A DNA stretch of 5,301 nt from Acidobacteriaceae bacterium (GTDB lineage: Bacteria; Acidobacteriota; Terriglobia; Terriglobales; Acidobacteriaceae), in contig PMGP01000473.1 in assembly GCA_003156235.1 (NCBI GenBank), forward strand, positions 633 through 5,933, read 5' to 3'. The first letter of the stretch is position 1. Every line of letters starts with the position of its first letter. The notes under the pieces were generated by a model, which was not told the origin of the DNA, searched no databases, and saw only the letters and a program-made list of their open reading frames with translations. This document shows positions 1 to 4,584 of this stretch, piece by piece. Both the position numbers and the translations under genes were made by a program.

Positions 1-26
1 TCACCGTGCAAAATCTGCTTTGCCAT
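1..26 (-). CDS. groEL: GroEL chaperonin, N-terminal fragment (cut by window edge)
   Basis: Only the first eight codons are inside the window, reading MAKQILHG on the minus strand. This matches the usual start of bacterial GroEL (MAKQI/MAKxI followed by the early beta strand), the 60-kDa ATP-driven folding chamber that works with the GroES lid in the cytoplasm. A strong ribosome binding site, GAGGAGAG at 35-42, lies 8 nt upstream of the ATG. The gene follows groES on the same strand after 163 bp, the standard groES-groEL order, so cotranscription from the CIRCE-controlled promoter is expected. The identification rests on position, start motif and ribosome site together; eight residues alone would not be enough. 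Confidence 0.88.
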
Positions 27-34
27 TGCTGTAT

Positions 35-42
35 CTCTCCTC
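35..42 (-). promoter_or_regulatory. Ribosome binding site of groEL
   Basis: GAGGAGAG on the minus strand, 8 nt before the groEL ATG. It lies immediately outside the base of the inverted repeat that begins at 44, so folding of that repeat in the mRNA could affect access to it. That effect is inference. Confidence 0.75.
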
Positions 43-43
43 A

Positions 44-186
44 TTCAGTTGTCAGTGAACAGTGATCAGTGATCAGTGTTCAGTTGGAAGTGAGTCATTG
101 CCTGTGGTCATGTATCAGTTTTCAGTAATGCCAGGAGCTCCGGATGGGCTAAGCTGACCACTGATCACTGTTCACTGACCACTGAA
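44..186. repeat. Heptad repeat block forming a long inverted repeat between groES and groEL
   Basis: Positions 45-86 are six consecutive 7-bp units related to TCAGTGA (TCAGTTG, TCAGTGA, ACAGTGA, TCAGTGA, TCAGTGT, TCAGTTG). Two more units lie at 115-128. At 153-187 five units run in the opposite orientation (GCTGACC, ACTGATC, ACTGTTC, ACTGACC, ACTGAAA). As a result 44-76 and 154-186 are reverse complements at 31 of 33 positions, including a perfect 21-bp core (51-71 with 159-179), around a 77-nt loop. The block fills almost the whole groES-groEL gap and would be transcribed. I recall similar CACTGATCACTG-type repeats scattered between genes in Acidobacteriota. The role here is unknown: a mobile non-autonomous repeat, an mRNA hairpin or a partial attenuator are all possible. 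There is no U-tract on either strand after an arm, so it is not a standard intrinsic terminator. Confidence 0.9.
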
Positions 187-189
187 AAG

Positions 190-501
190 CTACTTCTTGA
201 CGATTCCCAGAACTTCTTCCTCGCGCATGATCAGAAACTCCTGGCCGTCAAGCTTGATCTCAGTGCCGGAGTATTTGCCGAAGAGGATCTTGTCGCCCGC
301 CTTCACGTCCAGGGGGAAGACCTTGCCTTCGTCGTTGGATTTGCCCTTGCCCACGGAAATCACTTCGCCTTCCTGGGGCTTTTCCTTGGCGCTGTCGGGG
401 ATAATAATGCCCCCGCGAATGGTTTCGCCCTCTTCCAGACGGCGGACGAGGATGCGATCATGAAGCGGGGTAAACGTCGTCGCTGCGGATGTTGATGCCA
501 T
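190..501 (-). CDS. groES: Co-chaperonin GroES (Hsp10)
   Basis: The product, 103 residues, is the heptameric lid of the GroEL folding chamber in the cytoplasm. It shows the full GroES pattern: PLHDRILVRR near residues 12-21, the mobile loop with GGIIIPD that contacts GroEL (about 30-36), GEVISVGKG (about 45-53), the PLDVKAGDKILFGKYSG segment (about 63-79), and the terminal EFLIMREEEVLGIV strand. The length is typical, with a roughly eight-residue polar N-terminal extension (MASTSAAT) before the core. The ATG at 501 is supported by GAAGGAGA at 511-518, 9 nt upstream. It is the first gene of a groES-groEL operon, and the promoter and CIRCE site about 140-195 bp upstream indicate heat-shock control by HrcA. 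The leader between promoter and start is unusually long, at about 160 nt. Confidence 0.97.
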   Translation of the reverse strand: MASTSAATTFTPLHDRILVRRLEEGETIRGGIIIPDSAKEKPQEGEVISVGKGKSNDEGKVFPLDVKAGDKILFGKYSGTEIKLDGQEFLIMREEEVLGIVKK

Positions 502-510
502 TGCTTCGCT

Positions 511-518
511 TCTCCTTC
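511..518 (-). promoter_or_regulatory. Ribosome binding site of groES
   Basis: GAAGGAGA on the minus strand, 9 nt before the ATG at 501. It fixes that ATG as the start and so keeps the short N-terminal extension of GroES. Confidence 0.75.
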
Positions 519-642
519 ACACGCGGACAGGGGTGAACCCCGCCGCGGGGTTTGGTGGTTTTAGAAAAAACATTGTGGAATGAATGGGTTGCGGCTCAAA
601 ACTTGAACAGTAGACCCGGTGAGCAGTTACGCCAGCCGTGTG

Positions 643-669
643 CTAGCACTCTCGCCTTCCAATTGCTAA
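643..669 (-). promoter_or_regulatory. CIRCE operator (HrcA binding site) of groESL
   Basis: Read on the minus strand the site is TTAGCAATT-N9-GAGTGCTAG, against the CIRCE consensus TTAGCACTC-N9-GAGTGCTAA. It matches at 15 of 18 defined positions, with exactly the conserved 9-nt spacer. It begins at the last base of the candidate -10 hexamer, so the predicted start of transcription falls inside it, which is the classic position for HrcA repression of groE and dnaK operons. Two of the three mismatches are in one half-site, so binding may be weaker than at a perfect CIRCE. Confidence 0.85.
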
Positions 670-697
670 CGATAGGCAACTCCGGGATATTTGTCAA
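669..697 (-). promoter_or_regulatory. Sigma70-type promoter of groESL
   Basis: On the minus strand there is a perfect -35 TTGACA (697-692), a 17-nt spacer and a -10 TATCGT (674-669, four of six consensus bases). Transcription would start near 661-663, inside the CIRCE element, giving a leader of about 160 nt before groES. A perfect -35 with optimal spacing directly next to CIRCE makes this assignment strong, although no start site was measured. Confidence 0.8.
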
Positions 698-810
698 GGG
701 ATAGCGAATATCTGAGCGAGATGCACTCACATAGGTCTTCCTTTCCATCGCCAGCGCACTTGGACTGGTTTCATAGCCAGGCTTCATAGCAGGAGCGGTA
801 ACCATTTACA

Positions 811-1716
811 ATGATGCCTATGATGCGCAGTTCTCTATTTCGTCTCTGTCTCGTCGTGGCCTCGCTTGGCCTGGTCCTCTCGTCGCTCACCGCCGGCGCT
901 CAGCAGAACGCCTCCAATCGCGGCCGCAAGTACAAGTTGCCCCCGCCCACCGCTCGTATTGAGGTCACCGTGGTGCGCGACGTGAACGGCAAGCCCATCG
1001 AGAATGCCGCAGTCATCTTTCACCCCATGGCTGGAGAGAAGGACAAGGGCAACATGGAGCTGAAGACCAACGAGGATGGCAAAGCCGTTATCGACGTGCT
1101 GCCCATGGGCGACACGGTGCGCTTGCAAATCATCGCTAAAGGCTTCCAGACCTACGGGGACGACTTCAAGATTGACAAAACCTCGATCGCAATCGATATC
1201 CGCATGAAGCGCCCCGGCGAGCAGTACTCCATCTACAAGCCCCAATCGGAGAAAAAGGAGACTGGCAGGGACGGCCGTTTCATTGCGTACGATGACGGAA
1301 CTGCATTGGATACGAAGACGAACCTGATGTGGGCCGCGCAAGCCGGCGGCGAGGACGTCACCACGCATGGCGCCAATACAATTGTAGAAAATTGTCATGT
1401 CGGCGGTTACACGGACTGGCGGATACCGACCCAGGATGAAATGTTGGGGTTGTATGATCCTGCCAAATCAATTTTGTCGGGCAACGGCGGGGGCAAACCC
1501 CTTCACGTCGCCACGGAGTTGATCAACATTGACGATGATTGTTATCACGCCAGTCGCGTGTCCGGGACAGATCCGGTTGGCCTTATTGGGATACCCATCT
1601 TCTGTTTCAGAGATGGCAGGCGAACAGTAGCAGTCGGCGAGCTCTTCAAGGTGCTGCCCGTGCGCTCAGCCGCTCCCACGGTACAGTCGCATAGCGCCGC
1701 GGACTCAAAACCCTGA
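811..1716 (+). CDS. Exported two-domain protein: carboxypeptidase-regulatory-like domain plus DUF1566 (Lcl C-terminal-like) domain
   Basis: The 301-residue product starts with a Sec signal peptide: arginines near residues 6-11, a hydrophobic core 12-27, and a probable cut after AGA at 30 (before QQ). Residues about 49-134 (IEVTVVRDVNGKPIENAAVIF through the TNEDGKAVIDVLPMG turn to IAIDIRMK) look like a carboxypeptidase-regulatory/transthyretin-like beta sandwich. Residues about 155-286 carry the DUF1566 signature: DDGTALDTKTNLMW (161-174), GGYTDWRIPTQDEMLGLY (198-215), and a closing VLPVRS (281-286). C195, C244 and C265 could form disulphides outside the cytoplasm. The protein is probably periplasmic or surface-exposed and possibly binds a ligand or polymer; no enzyme function can be claimed. 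The ATG at 811 has only a distant AGGAG (15 nt away). Met 2, 4 and 5 are alternative starts that leave the signal peptide intact. The next gene follows after 41 bp on the same strand. Confidence 0.82.
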   Translation: MMPMMRSSLFRLCLVVASLGLVLSSLTAGAQQNASNRGRKYKLPPPTARIEVTVVRDVNGKPIENAAVIFHPMAGEKDKGNMELKTNEDGKAVIDVLPMGDTVRLQIIAKGFQTYGDDFKIDKTSIAIDIRMKRPGEQYSIYKPQSEKKETGRDGRFIAYDDGTALDTKTNLMWAAQAGGEDVTTHGANTIVENCHVGGYTDWRIPTQDEMLGLYDPAKSILSGNGGGKPLHVATELINIDDDCYHASRVSGTDPVGLIGIPIFCFRDGRRTVAVGELFKVLPVRSAAPTVQSHSAADSKP

Positions 1717-1757
1717 ATCCCAACGAGCCACGCCCTTGGGAGGTTGTCGTTGAACCT

Positions 1758-2495
1758 ATGATTCCAACTCAACCACTTGGCGGCAAATCGGCATTGGTCA
1801 CCGGCGGCGCGCGGCGCGTTGGCCGCGGCATTGCGCTGGCACTGGCGCAGGCCGGCGCGGACGTGGCCCTCACCTATCGCACCTCCCACGCTGAAGCAGT
1901 CGAGACCGCCCGTGAAATCGAGAGCCTTGGCCGCCGCGCGTTGGCCGTGGAGTGCGATGTGCGCTCCGAAGCCTCGGTGCGAGCCGCTGTTGCCGCCGCC
2001 GTCGGCCGATTTGGGCGGCTCGATCTGGTGGTCAACAACGCTGCTGTCTTTGAATCAGCGCCGCTCGACTCACTCACCCTCGAACAGTGGGATGCGGTCT
2101 TCGAGACCAATGCCCGCGGACCGTTTCTGGTGGCGCGCGAGGCGCTCACCGCACTGCGCTCCGCCCATGGCAGGATCGTGAACATCGGATCTTTGGGAGG
2201 GATGAAAGCCTGGGCCGGCCATGCACACTATTGCGCATCCAAGGCCGCTCTGCACATGCTCACCAAGGCCATGGCCAAGGCCTTTGCGCCCAAGGTCAGC
2301 GTCAACTGCGTCGCGCCCGGATGGATTGAGCTGGACGGAAGTGACATAGGCCAAGTGAAGTATTTTGCCGCCAAAACGCCCATGCGGCGCAACGGCAGCG
2401 TGGAAGACGTGGCCCAGGCGGTGCTCTTCTTTGCCGCGGGGCCGCACTTTGTCACCGGCCAGGTGCTGGCCGTGGATGGCGGGCTGTGGTTGTAA
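1758..2495 (+). CDS. Short-chain dehydrogenase/reductase, pteridine reductase-like (FolM/PTR1 type motif)
   Basis: This is a 245-residue classical SDR, an NAD(P)H-dependent cytoplasmic oxidoreductase with a Rossmann fold. The nucleotide-binding loop is TGGARRVG (15-22), which has Arg where most SDRs have the middle Gly. This TGxxxRxG form is the hallmark of pteridine reductases (PTR1, FolM), and the adjacent arginines favour NADPH. Further SDR landmarks are CDV with D67, NNAA (93-96), the active-site Asn 118, Ser145, Tyr158-x3-Lys162 (YCASK) and PG at 187-188, with FVTGQVLAVDGG (231-242) near the C-terminus. All catalytic residues are present and the length is normal. The likely substrate is a dihydropterin or similar carbonyl/imine compound, but FabG-like activity cannot be excluded. 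GGGAGG at 1738-1743 lies 14 nt before the only plausible ATG. It may share an operon with the preceding exported protein, though no functional link is evident. Confidence 0.85.
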   Translation: MIPTQPLGGKSALVTGGARRVGRGIALALAQAGADVALTYRTSHAEAVETAREIESLGRRALAVECDVRSEASVRAAVAAAVGRFGRLDLVVNNAAVFESAPLDSLTLEQWDAVFETNARGPFLVAREALTALRSAHGRIVNIGSLGGMKAWAGHAHYCASKAALHMLTKAMAKAFAPKVSVNCVAPGWIELDGSDIGQVKYFAAKTPMRRNGSVEDVAQAVLFFAAGPHFVTGQVLAVDGGLWL

Positions 2496-2617
2496 AGACT
2501 AATTTGGTTATTGTCGGCGAAATATCTAGTGCTGAATTCCCAAACAGATGTTCCTAGAGAACGTGAAGTAGTTACGCTAGAGCCTCAAGAACTTATCAAA
2601 TATGATAAGATGCTTCT
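2496..2617. other. Intergenic region before the HigBA-type pair
   Basis: This 122-bp gap is AT-richer than its flanks. It contains a short interrupted palindrome GTTC-CTAGA-GAAC at 2550-2562 and the perfect palindrome at 2592-2609 described separately. No intrinsic terminator for the dehydrogenase gene is visible. Confidence 0.6.
2592..2609 (+). promoter_or_regulatory. Candidate operator palindrome overlapping a -10 box of the toxin-antitoxin pair
   Basis: CTTATCA-AATA-TGATAAG is a perfect 7-bp inverted repeat with a 4-nt centre. TATGAT (2601-2606), five of six bases of a -10 hexamer, overlaps its right arm; no good -35 is found 16-18 bp upstream. A palindrome on the promoter just before the first gene is where XRE antitoxins such as HigA normally bind to autoregulate. 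Binding here is inference from position and symmetry. Confidence 0.6.
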
Positions 2618-3037
2618 GTGAGTCCCATGGCGTCCAACCTCTGGGAAATCGACTTTTATCGAGCGGAAGACGGCAGCTTTCCCGTTCAGAATTGGCTAGA
2701 CAGTTTGCCCGAGGGCGCTCGAGGCAAAGTAATCGCCCGCATTGATCTGTTGAAGCACGGTGGTCCAACTCTCGACTATCCTTACACTTCGCAGATTGAA
2801 GGGAAACTACGGGAAGCGCGGCTTAGGTTGGGTAAGACCCGTTATCGAGTTCTGTACTTATTTGAAGAGAAGCGGACAGCCACTCTGCTGCATGGTTTCA
2901 CAAAAGACACCGCATCGGTTGAGGAATTCGACAAACGGATAGGCAGAGAGCGGATGGCGCGACATGAAGCCAGGTTTGACAGATGGTCGCCAATCACAGG
3001 GAAACTGGAACCAGCCAAGAAAGGGAAAAGAAAATGA
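2618..3037 (+). CDS. higB: Type II toxin, RelE/HigB superfamily, phage Gp49-like
   Basis: Members of this family are ribosome-dependent mRNA interferases that cleave mRNA during translation. The product has the Gp49-like layout: LWEIDFYRAEDGSFPVQNWLDSLP (about 8-31), a helix with ARIDLLKHGG (40-49), the core strand pair KLREARLRLGKTRYRVLYLF (63-82), and LLHGFTKDT (90-98) followed by a long helix. The R/K residues around RLRLGKTRYRVLY are where RelE-type toxins contact RNA. The 139-residue length exceeds the usual 100-120, because of a basic tail after about residue 115 ending in KKGKRK. The start is uncertain: GTG at 2618 or ATG at 2627, neither with a good ribosome site. If the candidate -10 at 2601-2606 is used, the message would be nearly leaderless. 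The toxin comes first and overlaps the antitoxin by four bases (ATGA), the usual higBA order. Confidence 0.87.
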   Translation: MSPMASNLWEIDFYRAEDGSFPVQNWLDSLPEGARGKVIARIDLLKHGGPTLDYPYTSQIEGKLREARLRLGKTRYRVLYLFEEKRTATLLHGFTKDTASVEEFDKRIGRERMARHEARFDRWSPITGKLEPAKKGKRK

Positions 3038-3318
3038 AGACTGCCTGGGACAGATATGTAAAGCAGGAACTCAAAAAGCCAGAGGTAAGGCGCGCCTATG
3101 AAGAAGAGACTACGGTCTTGAGTATTGGGCTTGAATTGGCAAATCAGCGCAAGCGCAAGGGTATGACTCAAGCTGAGGTTGCCAGAAAGATTGGGACCAG
3201 CGCGCCTCAGCTCAGCCGTACCGAACGCCGGCCGGAAAATGTGAATATGCGCACGCTCATGCGCTATGCGGAAGCAGTAGGGATGGATCTCGACATTAGG
3301 CTTGTGGCGAGGGCTTAA
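3034..3318 (+). CDS. higA: HigA-like XRE-family antitoxin
   Basis: The 94-residue product should neutralise the preceding toxin and repress the shared promoter. Residues about 33-88 form an XRE/Cro helix-turn-helix domain: LANQRKRKGMTQAEVARKIG (35-54), then TSAPQLSRTE (55-64) as recognition helix, and NMRTLMRYAEAVGMDLDIRL (71-90) as the closing helices and strand. Residues 1-32 are a charged N-terminal arm (WDRYVKQELKKPEVRRAYEEE) of the kind that contacts the toxin in HigA-like proteins. I chose ATG 3034 because it overlaps the toxin stop as ATGA and has AAGGG at 3021-3025, 8 nt upstream. The frame stays open back to an ATG at 2983, but that would put 17 unrelated residues inside the toxin gene. 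Confidence 0.9.
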   Translation: MKTAWDRYVKQELKKPEVRRAYEEETTVLSIGLELANQRKRKGMTQAEVARKIGTSAPQLSRTERRPENVNMRTLMRYAEAVGMDLDIRLVARA

Positions 3319-3362
3319 AGTGGCTGCCTTGTTATACAGCAAGAGACAGCTCGAACCTGCCG

Positions 3363-4229
3363 CTATCGCCCGAAGAGGGTCTTGAAAAAGCCGCGATAGC
3401 CTTCCTTGGGGAGATAGCTTGCCGGGTCGTCGCGTTCGCTCTTGTTGGGCGGGGCGGCAAACTTCTTGGCGTGGAACTTCATGGGCTCATAATCCCAAAG
3501 CCCTGCCGGTTCGGGCTGCGCCGGCCACTCAGCTCCATCAACAGCGGCTTGCGGATTGGTCTCGCAGAGCCGTCGTGCCGTCTCCTCGCCGGCGTGGTTC
3601 GCCACATAGTCGTAACCCTTCTTCAGGTGCGGCGGCCGTCCGGTCATGTTGTGCGCGTCGCTGGCAATAAAATGAACCCAGTTGCGCTGTAACAATTCAT
3701 TGGAGAAGGCCTCCGCCATCTTGCCGAAACGCCCATACAATGAGCCGGCGGTCACCTGGACCATGCAACCCATGCGCAGCCACTCCGCCAGCATCTCCGG
3801 CCTGCCCAGCACGGCCGGGTAGCGTTCCGGATGGGTAACGATCAGCTTATAGCCCGTCGATTGCAGCAGAAGCATGGCGTCGTTCATCTGCGGGGGAATC
3901 GCATTGAAGGAAAACTCGATCAGCAAGTAGCCTTTGCCGTCGATGGAGTAGCGCAGGGGATCGGCCGCCGCCTCCGCAATATTCTCCGCGTTCATGTGGA
4001 AGTCGCACGCCAGGCTCAACCCCATCTGGCCTTTCAAAAGCTCGCACAGCTCCGCGTAACGCTCTGCGATGAGATTGGTCAGATACGGATAGTACTCGCT
4101 GGCATGAGGTGTGCAAACGATGTGCGTCACGCCATTGGCAGCAGACTCCCGCGCCATGGCCAGAGAGGTCTCCAGGCTGGGCGAGCCGTCGTCGATTCCG
4201 TAAAGCAGATGATGATGAATGTCAATCAT
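3363..4229 (-). CDS. PHP-fold protein tyrosine phosphatase, CpsB/YwqE family, with C-terminal extension
   Basis: CpsB-type phosphatases use a metal centre in a PHP barrel to dephosphorylate bacterial tyrosine kinases that control capsule or exopolysaccharide assembly. The 288-residue product has the family motifs in order: DIHHHLLYGIDDGS (3-16; metal ligands H5 and H7), VTHIVCTPH (34-42; H42), LLIEFS (102-107; E105), LIVTHPERY (129-137; H133) and HFIASDAHN (186-194; D191, H193). All the expected metal ligands are visible. It is longer than typical CpsB (about 240-255 residues): residues from about 238 form an extra tail rich in Pro, Lys and aromatics (ending GFFKTLFGR). The ATG at 4229 follows AGAGGA (4240-4245) at 10 nt; upstream codons in this frame overlap the antitoxin and are not used. 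It lies 25 nt after a PIN/RHH toxin-antitoxin pair on the same strand. No capsule gene is in the window. Confidence 0.9.
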   Translation of the reverse strand: MIDIHHHLLYGIDDGSPSLETSLAMARESAANGVTHIVCTPHASEYYPYLTNLIAERYAELCELLKGQMGLSLACDFHMNAENIAEAAADPLRYSIDGKGYLLIEFSFNAIPPQMNDAMLLLQSTGYKLIVTHPERYPAVLGRPEMLAEWLRMGCMVQVTAGSLYGRFGKMAEAFSNELLQRNWVHFIASDAHNMTGRPPHLKKGYDYVANHAGEETARRLCETNPQAAVDGAEWPAQPEPAGLWDYEPMKFHAKKFAAPPNKSERDDPASYLPKEGYRGFFKTLFGR

Positions 4230-4254
4230 ACTGTGACCGTCCTCTATTGTGCGG

Positions 4255-4584
4255 CTATTTTGCCAGGGCGGCCTCTTGATATTTGGGCGTGCCGCGGACC
4301 GATACGTATCCATCCGGCAACTCGTCGCCGGGCGCTGGGGGATTTTGCGTTGGATGGTCCAGCACTCCAAGCGCTCGCGCAGTCTTTGCCGCGGTAGGCT
4401 GCAGCCGTCGCGCCAACCACTCATCATGCTGGAGATGCGCCAGCTTCTCCGCAAGAGCAACATTGATGAACTGGTTCAGGGAGACGCCCTCTCTTTGGGA
4501 AAACACCTCAGCTCCCTTGCGAACGGAAGGCATGAGCCGGAGCGGAAACTTACTGCATGTGTTCTTCTTAGGATTCACCTGCAT
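4255..4584 (-). CDS. HicB-family ribbon-helix-helix antitoxin, partner of the PIN toxin
   Basis: The 109-residue product has a classic HicB-type ribbon-helix-helix: the DNA-binding strand KFPLRLM (12-18), helix A around PSVRKGAEVFSQREG (19-33) and helix B SLNQFINVALAEKLAHL (35-51). Residues 52-109 are a variable, partly disordered tail (NPPAPGDELPDG) suited to wrapping the toxin. There is no HicB-type RNase H-like domain and no HicA gene. GGGAGG at 4593-4598 is 8 nt before the ATG at 4584, and the gene overlaps the upstream PIN toxin by 17 nt, so the two are almost certainly coexpressed. It probably neutralises the toxin and represses their promoter. The toxin-first order is less common for RHH/PIN pairs. 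The phosphatase gene starts 25 nt after its stop. Confidence 0.88.
   Translation of the reverse strand: MQVNPKKNTCSKFPLRLMPSVRKGAEVFSQREGVSLNQFINVALAEKLAHLQHDEWLARRLQPTAAKTARALGVLDHPTQNPPAPGDELPDGYVSVRGTPKYQEAALAK

Larger units (their letters stand above)
502..810. other. Divergent intergenic region between groES and the exported DUF1566 gene
   Basis: This 309-bp stretch separates two divergent genes. It holds the groES ribosome site, CIRCE and promoter described separately. From 700 to 810 I see no convincing promoter for the plus-strand gene; only AGGAG at 791-795 stands out, 15 nt before the ATG at 811. The minus-strand open frame across 596-805 runs through the promoter and resembles no protein, so it is not treated as a gene. 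Confidence 0.7.

Noticed and set aside
44..128. Reading the heptad repeats as a CRISPR array
   Set aside because: The units are 7 bp, contiguous and without unique spacers, and they occur in both orientations, so they do not fit a CRISPR repeat-spacer pattern.
663..691. Plus-strand promoter TTGCTA-N17-GATATT for the DUF1566 gene
   Set aside because: Both boxes match only four of six consensus bases, it overlaps the much better groESL promoter on the other strand, and it would leave a leader of about 110 nt.
835..1398. Minus-strand open frame of 187 codons opposite the DUF1566 gene
   Set aside because: It is an antisense shadow in GC-rich coding sequence. The plus-strand product has a signal peptide and two recognisable domains, whereas this translation resembles nothing.
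2983..3033. Longer start for the XRE antitoxin
   Set aside because: It would add 17 residues read from within the toxin gene. The ATG at 3034 has a good ribosome site and the ATGA overlap typical of coupled pairs.
3323..3350. Possible bidirectional terminator between the XRE antitoxin and the phosphatase
   Set aside because: Only two 4-bp stems (GCTG/CAGC and CTTG/CAAG) with unequal bulges can form, and no T-tract follows on either strand.
3831..4397. Plus-strand open frame of 188 codons opposite the phosphatase
   Set aside because: It is antisense to the conserved PHP motifs, has no ribosome site or domain, and spans two real minus-strand genes.
4230..4463. Extension of the phosphatase frame upstream by 78 codons
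   Set aside because: It lies wholly over the RHH antitoxin gene in another frame, gives a protein segment with no family resemblance, and the ATG at 4229 has a ribosome site and begins exactly at the PHP motif.
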